A DNA stretch of 64,000 nucleotides from NCBI RefSeq assembly GCF_002607735.1, contig NZ_NBVR01000031.1:496001-560000 (forward strand), in the 5' to 3' direction. Shown one piece after another: positions 28,481 through 36,695 of this stretch; positions within the stretch are counted from its first letter, which is position 1, and every line of letters begins with the position of its first letter. The notes under the pieces were generated by a model. The model ran no database searches, was not told where the DNA came from, and worked only from the letters and a program-made list of their open reading frames with translations. The stretch comes from Proteus alimentorum. GTDB lineage: Bacteria > Pseudomonadota > Gammaproteobacteria > Enterobacterales > Enterobacteriaceae. The translations under genes and the position numbers were made by a program.

Positions 28481-29218
28481 TTAACGGGCGATTTGTTTAA
28501 GAATGTTGACCCACATATCTGCATAATGAGGCCATGCTAAAAACTCTTTGCTACCCCAGTGAGGAGAACAGTCACTCATAAAGCAGCCTGTTTTTCCTTT
28601 TTCGAACTGACCAAATACCAACAATGGATCTTCACCAATATTTAATACAGTTTCTGTATTCTCTTTGGCTGAAACTTTGTTATAGCCAAGGAACATTGGC
28701 CATTCACCAAAACCTTTTACTGATGCATGCTCAGCATTTACAGCACTTGCAAATACACCTTCAGGTGCTTCTACACGATCGTCACCATCCAACATTTCAA
28801 CAGGCAGAACTTCTGCAAGTAATGTATTTTTGTAGTTTGCTTTAGCTTCAATACCCATAAATGACAGGTAACCACCAATCATTAATAAGCCACCACCATT
28901 AACTACGAATTCTTTAATTAACCCTAATGCGTTAGGAATAACTTTCATGTTATAGAAAGTATCGTTTTGCAGAAGGAACGTATTTGCACCAATATCACTA
29001 ATAACAATGACATCGTATTTAGCCAACGCTTCAGCCGTTTGTGGAAAGGCAACCTGAACGGTATGAGCAGGCATATAATCAACTTCAACACCCTTTTCTC
29101 TTAAACAACTTAATAAGAACGTTGAACCTTCTTCATATTTGCTGGAAGTGAAACTGTCGTAGCCTTTGGAGTGGATCATATGAATGTGCCATGACTCACC
29201 AATAAATAAGATTTTCAT
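28481..29218 (-). CDS. Class I glutamine amidotransferase-like (ThuA-like fold) protein
   Basis: A 245-residue cytoplasmic protein with the flavodoxin-like amidotransferase fold: MKILFIGESW start, YDVIVISDIGANTF near 68-81, and the VNGGGLLMIGGYLSF nucleophile-elbow region near 105. In that elbow the usual catalytic cysteine is absent (a G in GGYLS), and the C-terminal FMSDCSPHWG holds a Cys/His pair. It is therefore probably not a true glutaminase and could be a hydrolase or isomerase of sugar metabolism. It lies 27 nt after the HTH-kinase gene on the same strand. From memory, Salmonella carries a similar set of four genes (STM3547-3550 region); this could not be checked. Confidence 0.75.
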   Translation of the reverse strand: MKILFIGESWHIHMIHSKGYDSFTSSKYEEGSTFLLSCLREKGVEVDYMPAHTVQVAFPQTAEALAKYDVIVISDIGANTFLLQNDTFYNMKVIPNALGLIKEFVVNGGGLLMIGGYLSFMGIEAKANYKNTLLAEVLPVEMLDGDDRVEAPEGVFASAVNAEHASVKGFGEWPMFLGYNKVSAKENTETVLNIGEDPLLVFGQFEKGKTGCFMSDCSPHWGSKEFLAWPHYADMWVNILKQIAR

Positions 29219-29245
29219 TTTTATGCCTCTTTCAAAAAAGATTAT

Positions 29246-30466
29246 TTATTCAGGGGATTGGGTGACAATCTGTGAATATGTTGTTTGATTGATGCGATGC
29301 ATGACATTAATATCTTCAGGCATTTCTGAAGCATTACTCGTCTCAACAGCTAATGATGAAAAAGCTGATGCATAGCGTAACGCATAAGAAAACTGCTTTC
29401 CTTTTGCCAACGAGGCAGCGAGCGCACCATTAAAAGCATCACCTGCCCCTGCTGTATTTTTTACAACTGCCGGATATGCCGGCGAGTAAATATACTTACA
29501 TCCGTCATAAGCTAACGAACCTTTACTACCTAGCGTAATAACCACCTTATTTACGCCTTGCTGATAAATAGAAACTGCAGCATTTTTTGCAGATCCTAAA
29601 TCGAGTACTTCTATTCCAGATAATAAGCTAGCTTCCGTTTCATTTGGTGTTAATACATCTATCATTGGAAGTAATTCATTAACTATTTTGTTATAAGGTG
29701 CTGGGTTGAGAATAATAGGAATATTATTTTCATTTCCAATCGCAATAATTTCTTTTAATGCTTCAATGTTCGTTTCTAATTGAAGTAAAATTATATCCGC
29801 ATCAATAATTTTATCTTTCTGTATTTTCACTTCATCCGCAGAAATATCCATATTAGAACCAGAGTAAATAGAAATAATATTCTCTCCACTCTCTTCCGAA
29901 ACAAAAATAGATGCAGTTCCGGTTTGGAAATTTTCAGTCTGATATATCGTTGATGTTTTTATTCTAGATGACGATATAAAATTAACTGCATAATCACTAA
30001 ATTGATCAGTACCTATCTTCGTAATAAAATGCACTTGTGCATCAGCATAACTCGCTGCCAATGCTTGGTTACAGCCTTTACCTCCTGGTGAGAAGATAAA
30101 TTTATTCGACAATAAGGATTCCCCGGCTTCTGGCAATCTAGGAAGATAACTAATCATATCAACATTAAATGAACCCAGTACGCACACCTTATTTATTGCT
30201 GTCTTGTTTACTAAATCGTTTTTATCAATTTGATCATTACATTCTAGAAATTGTATAATTTCTTTCTTGGCTACTTTATCTAATGTTTCAAATTCTATAA
30301 AAGCGCCACCATGGCATCTTTTTATAATTCCTTTTTCTGCTAGTGTATTTAAATCTGATCGTATTGTTTCTTTGGTAACATCAAGTTCTTTAGCCAAAAC
30401 AGAAACTTTTACTGCACCATTACCTTTAATCAGATTAATTATTTTTTTATGACGTTCTGCTTTCAT
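29246..30466 (-). CDS. Fusion of DeoR-type HTH regulator with ribokinase-family (PfkB) sugar kinase
   Basis: A single 406-residue frame. Residues 1-60 form a DeoR-type winged helix (MKAERHKKIINLI, VSVLAKELDVTKETIRSDLNTL, KRCHGGA). Residues 92-395 form a full PfkB/ribokinase domain with the N-terminal signature GGKGCNQA at 128-135 and the catalytic NTAGAGDAFNG at 337-347, where D343 is the base. Both halves look intact, so it may be a repressor that senses its own kinase substrate or a phosphorylated product, like NagC/Mlc-type dual proteins but with a different kinase fold. It is the first gene of the operon. The upstream region has an inverted repeat and a CRP-like site, suggesting autoregulation plus catabolite control. 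Confidence 0.88.
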   Translation of the reverse strand: MKAERHKKIINLIKGNGAVKVSVLAKELDVTKETIRSDLNTLAEKGIIKRCHGGAFIEFETLDKVAKKEIIQFLECNDQIDKNDLVNKTAINKVCVLGSFNVDMISYLPRLPEAGESLLSNKFIFSPGGKGCNQALAASYADAQVHFITKIGTDQFSDYAVNFISSSRIKTSTIYQTENFQTGTASIFVSEESGENIISIYSGSNMDISADEVKIQKDKIIDADIILLQLETNIEALKEIIAIGNENNIPIILNPAPYNKIVNELLPMIDVLTPNETEASLLSGIEVLDLGSAKNAAVSIYQQGVNKVVITLGSKGSLAYDGCKYIYSPAYPAVVKNTAGAGDAFNGALAASLAKGKQFSYALRYASAFSSLAVETSNASEMPEDINVMHRINQTTYSQIVTQSPE

Positions 30467-30485
30467 TTAATGTTACCTCTATGGC

Positions 30486-30532
30486 AACAACTTTAGTTTA
30501 TTAGTTGTTATGGGATTGTGATTACAATCATA
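30486..30532 (-). promoter_or_regulatory. Operator region: 7-bp inverted repeat plus CRP-like site
   Basis: AACAACT (30486-30492) and AGTTGTT (30503-30509) form a perfect inverted repeat 20-43 nt upstream of the start codon of the HTH-kinase gene, a plausible autorepressor site. Next to it TGTGA-N6-TCATA (30517-30532) matches 9 of 10 core CRP bases. Confidence 0.55.
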
Positions 30533-31498
30533 TGTTATTTATTAAAAGCAAAAAAAAGCAGAAATACAAAAATAAAAAACAAAAAGAAACAGAAATAAAA
30601 AATGATAACAGTAAGATTATTTAATAAATAAATTTGGTGTTTATTTCTTTTTTAGAAAAAATTGAATCAATTTATAACGTCGTTTTAACTTATTTACCAT
30701 AAAGAAATTTAATACTATTTTTTGCTTTTCAACAGAAAATAATATTAAAAAATTACATATAAAAATAAAATTCACTTTTATAAATAAGACATTACAAAAA
30801 AATCATTTTATATTTCTATAAAATACCCATAATAATGCTTAAATAAAACACAATCTAATTGAATCGAGCAATGCATTAATTATTTTTATCATCACTGATT
30901 TTTAAAACGCATTTACCATAAAGAAATTCTAATCATTAAACACCAAAGAAAACGACACCTTTTTACCAAAGAACGTAAATTACTTAAGTAATACAAAAGC
31001 AACGCTTAAAACACACTCAATTTTCACATTTCATTTTTGCTATAGAGATCACATTTTATAATCTAGAAACACCTTTCTAATAAAGGAAATATCGATAGTT
31101 TGTTTCCCTTTTCAATTTTATGCACTTCTTTTACTACAAATTTGCTATCACTCTTTGTCTATTTAGTGCATCAATAGGTCAAACTTTGATTTTGTTTTGT
31201 AAATGAGGAAGCTCTCCTACCCTTTCTACCCATGATTCATAAACACTATTTATATCATCAATCCACTTAATGTTAGATATTACAACCACAAAAGATAAAT
31301 AATTAGATTATAAACCCAATAACTTAAACAAAATAAAAATTTAACACTGATAAGTTTTGTCAAATAACCTTTTTATTAGAAACATTTTGACATACTTATT
31401 TCCTCGCATTCATCCCCTTTTATGCCTACTTTTATTAATAACGTCAGACAAAATATGTACGACAAACAAAAAGCACAACGTAAAATAAGGATATATCA
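30533..31498. other. Long AT-rich intergenic region with short direct repeats
   Basis: Nearly 1 kb with no convincing gene. It starts with an A-rich low-complexity tract (30540-30610) and contains the 18-bp direct repeat described separately. The last 60 nt hold the promoter and RBS (AAGGA) of the 31499 gene. The AT content and curvature-prone A tracts suggest H-NS binding or a decayed insertion. Confidence 0.5.
30692..30928. repeat. Pair of 18-bp direct repeats in the 30.5-31.5 kb gap
   Basis: The sequence ATTTACCATAAAGAAATT occurs at 30692-30709 and 30911-30928, exactly 219 bp apart. A looser variant (TTTTACCAAAGAACG) follows near 30960. They may be regulator sites or remnants of a duplicated segment. 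Confidence 0.6.
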
Positions 31499-31990
31499 AT
31501 GAAAATAAAATCACTCATCGCAATCTCATTATTAAGCGCTAGCTTTTCTCTTTTTGCCGCAGAGAGTTCAACATCATCTGCCAATATTCAGGCTCAAGGA
31601 GTTATTCAAACTCAAAAAGAGTTGAACAACTATGAGAAACTCATGATAGAAAAAGTTTGGATAACAACAGACGCTATCGACGAAAAAGGCAATAAAACAA
31701 CCGCTGATAACGCACAAGTCAGCAACTATTTTGGCCTTGCTGAATATTATCCTAATGGCACCTTTATTATGTTTACACCTGAAGGTAAACAGAAAATGCA
31801 AGGCGATTGGTCAATGTCAGATGATGGCAAAGTACGTACTTTAGTCGCAAAAGACACCGAAGGAAAAACACTATTCACGCGTGATGTAGAAAATATCACG
31901 GTTAAAAATGATGAATATACTTATCGTATTTATCCAAATGCAGATGATCGCAATGTTTATTTCGATATCATTCATCATGTTAAAAAATAA
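31499..31990 (+). CDS. Exported DUF4822-like protein
   Basis: A 163-residue precursor with a signal peptide (MKIKSLIAISLLSASFSLFA, cleavage before AES). The mature protein has a lipocalin-like or beta-rich pattern with the blocks YYPNGTFIMFTPEGK, MQGDWSMSDDGKVRTL and EYTYRIYPNADDRNVYFDIIH, which I associate with DUF4822. The assignment is from memory and not certain. The family function is unknown. RBS AAGGA lies 9 nt before ATG 31499. It is monocistronic between a 1-kb AT-rich gap and a strong terminator. Confidence 0.75.
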   Translation: MKIKSLIAISLLSASFSLFAAESSTSSANIQAQGVIQTQKELNNYEKLMIEKVWITTDAIDEKGNKTTADNAQVSNYFGLAEYYPNGTFIMFTPEGKQKMQGDWSMSDDGKVRTLVAKDTEGKTLFTRDVENITVKNDEYTYRIYPNADDRNVYFDIIHHVKK

Positions 31991-32032
31991 ATCTAACTCA
32001 TTGTTTTAACAAGAAATAAATTACCCTCAAAT

Positions 32033-32070
32033 AAAAAAGGCTATTTTGTTTTTACAAAATAGCCTTTACT
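32033..32070 (+). terminator. Rho-independent terminator after the DUF4822-like gene
   Basis: A long stem (aaaggctattttgt with acaaaatagccttt) with a short T-rich loop, between convergent genes; A and T runs on both sides suggest action in both directions. Confidence 0.87.
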
Positions 32071-32137
32071 TTATTTTCTTATAACGTGTTTATTACGTAA
32101 TAATTCGGGCAATAACTAAACATAAAATGTAATAAAA

Positions 32138-33274
32138 TTAAAGTAATGCTTGTGATTTTCCTTCGATCCAATATATCACTTTATGCGCTTCTTCTGGTGT
32201 TGGTACTTCCAATTTACTCAACATGCGTTCCATTACTTTAGCTGGCACAGCTTCGTTTCTCGCATTATTTTGCCTTTGCCATTGCGCATAAGGGACTTCA
32301 ATATAAACCAATGTAATTTTTGCATTATAACGATAAAACAAAGAGATAAGTTGATCTCGCATTTTTCTTGTAATATTGGTGGCATTCCAAACAAAAGGTT
32401 TATGCTCTCGTAAATAAATACGAGCTTGTTCTTTTGCTTGCTGAGCTATCCAACCATTAGCATCTCTGTTATCAGGCTTAATATTATGCTGGCGACGGAG
32501 ATCATCTAAACTTACAATCGGAAGATCCGCACAATATTGACGAATAAAGGTATCTTTTCCCATACCAGGTAATCCGCATAACACCGTAACTTCACTTCCT
32601 TTTTCAGGATAAGGCTCATAATTGCAATCTGAACTATTTTCTGTATAAAAATAGTGAAAGCGAGCATCATCTGAAGGGAATGGAGCCGCGCTGCGCCAAC
32701 AATTTAGCTCTTCACAATAAAGTGTAAATAATGCAATTTTATCAAAAAGTGCCTGCTTATCTTCACAATCTCGCCCTAAAACATCAGCTTTAGCTAATAA
32801 TGCCAATAAATAGCAATCAACTCTTAATGATGCAGCGAGTAGTGCTTTTTTAGGATCTGGTTTATCCATCACCCACAACGGTAAACCATGAAAGCGAACT
32901 AAAGCCGCAATATGTTCTCTATCAGCAAAGCTTACAGGTACTTTTTCATATAGAAAAAGACGCGTTGTTAATTCACCTTTACGTGCATGACCCGGTGAAA
33001 CAATACGCCCCTCTTCTTCGCGAGTTGTCGAACGTTTTTCTACATCATGAAGTAGTGCCGAGATCCATAAAATTTGCTGTTCTCTTTCAGTTAACGTCTT
33101 ATATTCTGGCAATAATTTAACTGAATTGATTACTCTTTGTGTATGTATCGCCACATCACCTTCTGCATGATGAACAGGATCTTGCATAACACCAGCCATA
33201 TCACTCATTTCATCATACAGCTCACAGAGATGTTCCCATGACATTTCAGTGTGTAATTTATTATGAAGCATCAT
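32138..33274 (-). CDS. HD-Pnk: HD-domain phosphoesterase fused to 5'-OH polynucleotide kinase
   Basis: A 378-residue protein from ATG 33274, which overlaps the stop of the RNA ligase gene as ATGA and has AGGAG 5 nt upstream. Residues 35-170 are an HD phosphohydrolase domain (HHAEGDVAIHT at 35-45, ALLHDVEK at 73-80, HGLP at 129-132, KADVLGRD at 162-169). Residues 229-378 are a P-loop kinase with GLPGMGKDT (234-242), a SLDDLRR acceptor motif and NATNITRKMRDQL lid. This matches the HD-Pnk enzymes described for Runella slithyformis, which remove 2',3'-cyclic or 3' phosphates and phosphorylate 5'-OH ends so that broken RNA (or DNA) can be re-ligated. The partner ligase is encoded directly upstream. 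E. coli K-12 has no such pair, so this is probably accessory. Confidence 0.87.
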   Translation of the reverse strand: MMLHNKLHTEMSWEHLCELYDEMSDMAGVMQDPVHHAEGDVAIHTQRVINSVKLLPEYKTLTEREQQILWISALLHDVEKRSTTREEEGRIVSPGHARKGELTTRLFLYEKVPVSFADREHIAALVRFHGLPLWVMDKPDPKKALLAASLRVDCYLLALLAKADVLGRDCEDKQALFDKIALFTLYCEELNCWRSAAPFPSDDARFHYFYTENSSDCNYEPYPEKGSEVTVLCGLPGMGKDTFIRQYCADLPIVSLDDLRRQHNIKPDNRDANGWIAQQAKEQARIYLREHKPFVWNATNITRKMRDQLISLFYRYNAKITLVYIEVPYAQWQRQNNARNEAVPAKVMERMLSKLEVPTPEEAHKVIYWIEGKSQALL

Positions 33275-33975
33275 TGAGACTCCTGTGTTTTTTCCCAAAT
33301 TAAAGGGGCTCGCCGCCAATTCTTTTTCCAATGGACATCTGTTTTAACATGATCTTTTCTAACATATTTAAAAACACGATGTGAAAAATCATCTAAAGAA
33401 AATGACTGTGCATCTCGTGTAACAATGCCTTCCATTGGGCTTGTTTTTTGCGTTAAAACATCATGTGATTGAAAGAAACTTGCCTGTTTAGCTTGTGAAA
33501 CAATCATATCTTCAAAATCAGTTTTATTCAGACAGTTAGGCAGTTTAATTTCTGGCACAGTTGGAAGATCAAACAAAGAAGCATAAAACTGCACTTCTTC
33601 CCAACTTAGCCATTTATCTTTATAACGAACCGCAAACACATAAAAATAGTCTTCTAGGTGTGCATATTCAATGGAATGAATGGCATATAGATTTTCACCA
33701 AAAATATCTAACTCACCTAAATCATTTTTCATCATTTGCCAACGCTGACGCAATTGAGATGTCCACGCTGATTGTGTTGGGGTCGCATGCGAACGTGCGA
33801 AAACGCCCATTTTATTTAGGCAATTATTTTCTCCATCTAGTTTTTCTGTATGGATAAGTTGTTTTATTTGGCAAATATCCTGCCACCATTGCGCATTTAT
33901 CCGATCGTCGTTCGTTGTGCCCGGTGAAAAAGGATAGTGATAGGTTCTATCATATTTTTGTGATTGATTATTCAT
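33271..33975 (-). CDS. ATP-dependent RNA ligase (Rnl family)
   Basis: A 234-residue covalent nucleotidyltransferase. Motif I is EKLDGENN with the adenylylated lysine K45. Motif III is DIFGENLYAIHSI near residue 90, motif IV is MEGIV near 183, and motif V is FKYVRKDHVK near 203. Only the nucleotidyltransferase core is present, without a recognisable C-terminal extension, as in small Rnl2-like or Rnl5-like ligases. It joins 3'-OH and 5'-phosphate RNA ends, exactly those produced by the HD-Pnk encoded downstream with a 4-nt ATGA overlap. The start at 33975 has only a weak RBS. The upstream gap has a GCACT-N8-AGTGC inverted repeat (34051-34068) of unknown meaning. No sigma-54 promoter of the Rtc type was found. 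Confidence 0.88.
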   Translation of the reverse strand: MNNQSQKYDRTYHYPFSPGTTNDDRINAQWWQDICQIKQLIHTEKLDGENNCLNKMGVFARSHATPTQSAWTSQLRQRWQMMKNDLGELDIFGENLYAIHSIEYAHLEDYFYVFAVRYKDKWLSWEEVQFYASLFDLPTVPEIKLPNCLNKTDFEDMIVSQAKQASFFQSHDVLTQKTSPMEGIVTRDAQSFSLDDFSHRVFKYVRKDHVKTDVHWKKNWRRAPLIWEKTQESQ

Positions 33976-34227
33976 TATTTAATACTCATTAAGTAACAGA
34001 AGCTCTACCAAATTCAAAGAGAAACTCGGTAAGTTAATTTTTCTGTATGTGCACTATTCCTTCAGTGCCTTAATGTGTATTACATAATAACAACCTACAA
34101 TAAAGAGAAGTGAAAAATAAATAAGTGGCTATGTTAACCATAAGCTTAGTAGAGTGCTAGATAAATAATCCTTTTTATCTCTTATATTGTTTTTTGCTTA
34201 ATTTTCAAATCGAATATAGGAGGAAGC

Positions 34228-35016
34228 ATGTACAATGATCTTCAAGGAAAAGTCGCTGTCGTTACGGGGTCATCAAGAGGAATTGGTGCTGCTGTCGTGT
34301 CACGATTAGTCGCTGAAGGAATGAATGTCGTGATTAACTATCATTCTGATAAAAAAGAGGCTCAATGCCTTGCCGATGATTTAAATAAATTAAATTTAGG
34401 TAAAGCCATTATTTTTGGGGGTGATATTAGCAACGAAGATGTTGCCCATAATTTTATTTATTGTGCCATCAACCATTTCGGTAAGCTCGATCTTCTTATT
34501 AATAATGCGGGTATTGAAACACAAACACCTTCTCATGCCGTTGATTTAGCTGATTGGCGTAAAATTATAGATGTAAATTTAACTAGTTACTTTCTTACCG
34601 CCCGCTCCGCGCTAAGATATTTTGTAGAAAATAAAATTCAAGGCAATATCATTAATATGTCTTCAGTTCATGAAATTATTCCTTGGCCCACATTTGCAAG
34701 TTACGCAGCAAGTAAAGGTGGAGTAAGAATGCTGACTCAATCTCTCGCTCTTGAATATGCAAGTAAGGGTATTAGAATTAATTCAATTGGTCCTGGAGCA
34801 ATAAATACCCCCATCAACCAAGAAAAAATGCAAGATGATACGCTTCGTAAAGAATTAGAAGATATGATCCCCATGAAATATGCTGCTGAGCCAGAGGTCG
34901 TTGCCAATGTAGCCGCTTGGTTAGCATCTGAACAATCAACCTATATTACAGGACAGACTATTTTTATTGATGGAGGAATGACACTTTATTCCTCTTTTCA
35001 GTCTGGTAAAGGTTAA
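34228..35016 (+). CDS. Glucose 1-dehydrogenase-type short-chain dehydrogenase
   Basis: A 262-residue SDR with the NAD(P) motif TGSSRGIG near residue 14, NNAG near 90, and the catalytic S-Y-K triad in NMSSVHE and YAASKGG near 143-160. Blocks along the whole length closely match Bacillus glucose 1-dehydrogenase, including YNDLQGKV, NMSSVHEIIPWPTF, SIGPGAINTPIN and the C-terminal DGGMTLYSSFQSGKG. That suggests oxidation of beta-D-glucose to glucono-lactone with NAD(P)+. RBS AGGAGG 7 nt upstream is strong. The gene stands alone between the RNA-repair pair and a decayed region, so a separate acquisition is plausible. Physiological substrate not proven. Confidence 0.87.
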   Translation: MYNDLQGKVAVVTGSSRGIGAAVVSRLVAEGMNVVINYHSDKKEAQCLADDLNKLNLGKAIIFGGDISNEDVAHNFIYCAINHFGKLDLLINNAGIETQTPSHAVDLADWRKIIDVNLTSYFLTARSALRYFVENKIQGNIINMSSVHEIIPWPTFASYAASKGGVRMLTQSLALEYASKGIRINSIGPGAINTPINQEKMQDDTLRKELEDMIPMKYAAEPEVVANVAAWLASEQSTYITGQTIFIDGGMTLYSSFQSGKG

Positions 35017-35070
35017 TTGACAATAAAGTTCCCACTTTCTTTTTTACTAGAAAGTGGGATACATCATTAA

Positions 35071-35280
35071 TTACTCTCGTTCTAAATAAAGCACAACATT
35101 TTCAGAGTTAATCAAATTATCTGGAAAAATAAGCTCTCTATCTAAAATAAATGGTATATCTAGTTTTCGAGCTCCCTTGTAAATAGAATTATTCTCTTTT
35201 CACCATGCCATTGCGACGAGTTCAGCCCAATAAACACCTAGTCTTAAGTAAATACTAAATATAAGTTTTTTTACCTGCAT
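35071..35280 (-). pseudogene. Possible decayed small gene with in-frame TGA
   Basis: Read on the minus strand from ATG 35278-35280 this is an open 70-codon frame broken by one TGA (35200-35202) after residue 26. The two parts (VYWAELVAMAW before the stop, then a stretch ending NVVLYLERE) read like normal protein and stay in frame, so a point-mutated gene remnant is plausible. No family is recognised and chance cannot be excluded at this length. Confidence 0.3.
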
Positions 35281-35613
35281 TTATCTAATTAACAAACATC
35301 ATTTAAATTAATCTTTCATAGAAAATATCAATTTGATATTACAAATAACAATATTACAACAATTAAATAAACTAAAAACAATCCTATTTGTTTTCACAAT
35401 ATATCACAGCGTGTTATTGCCTAATATTTAGGTCATTCTCCTATAACACATTGCAAAAAAATACAAATAAACACTAGGAAAATTGTGATCACATACACCT
35501 TTTTGCATCATTAATGCTATTTAAGAAAAATAGAAACTGCTTTTCTATCAACAAATAGGTAATCTAGCGGTCTGATTTTGATGACCAAACATGAATAGTT
35601 AAAAGGATATTTT
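35281..35613. other. AT-rich intergenic region, no gene seen
   Basis: 333 nt of AT-rich sequence before the small ORF at 35614. An AAGGA RBS for that gene is at its end. No other element can be supported. Confidence 0.5.
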
Positions 35614-35871
35614 ATGTTTACTTCACAGCTCATGCTGGTCGGTTATGTGTTGTTGGTAAGTCCTTGTGGAAATGATTCTTGTGATGCAGTTCCTGTTACA
35701 GAAACAATTTATACTAAAGATGAATGCACAACACGACTTAACTACTTAAAACAAAAAAGACCTGACCTTATTATTTTCTGTGGAGAAGTCTTGAGAGATC
35801 CTGAAATTACTGATGAAAACCCTTATCTCACCCCTCCAGATAGTGCAGATGACGTTTTCAAAATTAAGTAA
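35614..35871 (+). CDS. Small exported or membrane-anchored cysteine-containing protein
   Basis: 85 residues with a short hydrophobic N-terminus (TSQLMLVGYVLLVSP) followed by CGNDSCDAVPV, ECTTRLNYLK and IFCGEV; four cysteines in all. The layout (hydrophobic start, C-x4-C, a central E-x-C-x-x-R helix, a later C) resembles the small enterobacterial DUF1482/YebW group, but the match is loose. RBS AAAGGA lies 7 nt upstream. Start 35614 is the only good choice. It precedes the S24 repressor by 110 nt on the same strand. Function unknown. Confidence 0.65.
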   Translation: MFTSQLMLVGYVLLVSPCGNDSCDAVPVTETIYTKDECTTRLNYLKQKRPDLIIFCGEVLRDPEITDENPYLTPPDSADDVFKIK

Positions 35872-35981
35872 TTAATCTATTCTTAATTTTATGATTAAGA
35901 TAAAATACAATTTAATTTGTTTTCTTTTTACGATATACTCTTTGTACTTGAATATGTAAGGACACGTATTAGGAGTCACTA

Positions 35982-36674
35982 ATGTCTATTGCGAAACGTA
36001 CCAAAGATAAACGCATTGCGTTAGGTTTAACACAATCAGAACTCGCTACTTTAGCGAGTACAACACAGCAATCCATAGAACAGTTAGAAAGTGGTAAAAC
36101 TAAACGTCCCCGTTTTTTACCTGAGTTAGCAAAAGCATTAAATTGTGATTTAGCTTGGCTACTCGAAGGTGAAGAACAGCCGAATGCAACTTCTGAAATT
36201 CCACCAGAGAATGAATGGCAACCTGTGAGTGAATGGGACAGTAATACCCCTTTAGGTGTAGATGAGGTGGAAATACCCTATTTTAAAAGTATCGAACTCG
36301 CAGCGGGTGACGGTTGTTGTACTAACGAAGATCATAATGGATATAAATTGAGATTTTCAAAGAGCACATTACGCCGTTATGGCGCGTCTTCTCAGAACGT
36401 TATTTGCTTTTCTGTTTATGGCGATAGTATGTCACCTGTTATTCCAAATGGCTCAACAGTCACTGTCGATACAGGCAACACACGTATTGTTGATGGTGGA
36501 ATTTATGCTATTGAACAAGATGCCTTATTTAGAATCAAACTGCTCTATCGTCAACCAGGTGGTAAATTGATTATACGTAGCTATAATAAAGACGAATTTC
36601 CTGATGAATCAGCGGAAACGGATTCTGTAAAAATTATGGGTCGCATTATCCATTGGTCAGTAATGGCTTGGTAA
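35982..36674 (+). CDS. Phage-type repressor: XRE helix-turn-helix plus S24 (LexA-like) peptidase
   Basis: A 230-residue CI/LexA-like protein. Residues 5-65 form an HTH_3 domain ([26 protein letters not shown]). The C-terminal half is an S24 peptidase with the catalytic serine in [13 protein letters not shown] near residue 147 and the general-base lysine in FRIKLLY near 186. An Ala-Gly dipeptide in ELAAGDG near 106-110 is a possible self-cleavage site. Such repressors control lysogeny and are inactivated by RecA after DNA damage. No integrase, Cro, excisionase or structural genes lie nearby, so it is an orphan. RBS TTAGGAG is strong. The domesticated function is unknown. Confidence 0.88.
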   Translation: MSIAKRTKDKRIALGLTQSELATLASTTQQSIEQLESGKTKRPRFLPELAKALNCDLAWLLEGEEQPNATSEIPPENEWQPVSEWDSNTPLGVDEVEIPYFKSIELAAGDGCCTNEDHNGYKLRFSKSTLRRYGASSQNVICFSVYGDSMSPVIPNGSTVTVDTGNTRIVDGGIYAIEQDALFRIKLLYRQPGGKLIIRSYNKDEFPDESAETDSVKIMGRIIHWSVMAW

Positions 36675-36695
36675 TTAATAAGCAAAGCAATAATT

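Noticed and set aside
30540..30610. A-rich tract as a regulatory or coding element
   Set aside because: Low-complexity A/G-rich sequence only; nothing beyond composition supports a function.
33275..33331. Longer HD-Pnk starting at 33331
   Set aside because: It would overlap the ligase gene by about 60 nt; ATG 33274 has a strong AGGAG and a normal ATGA coupling.
33976..34227. Sigma-54 promoter of the RtcR type upstream of the RNA ligase gene
   Set aside because: GGCAC occurs on the minus strand, but no TTGC follows at the required spacing.
35614..36674. Prophage remnant
   Set aside because: Only one phage-type gene (the S24 repressor) is present; no integrase, att-like repeat or structural genes were seen.
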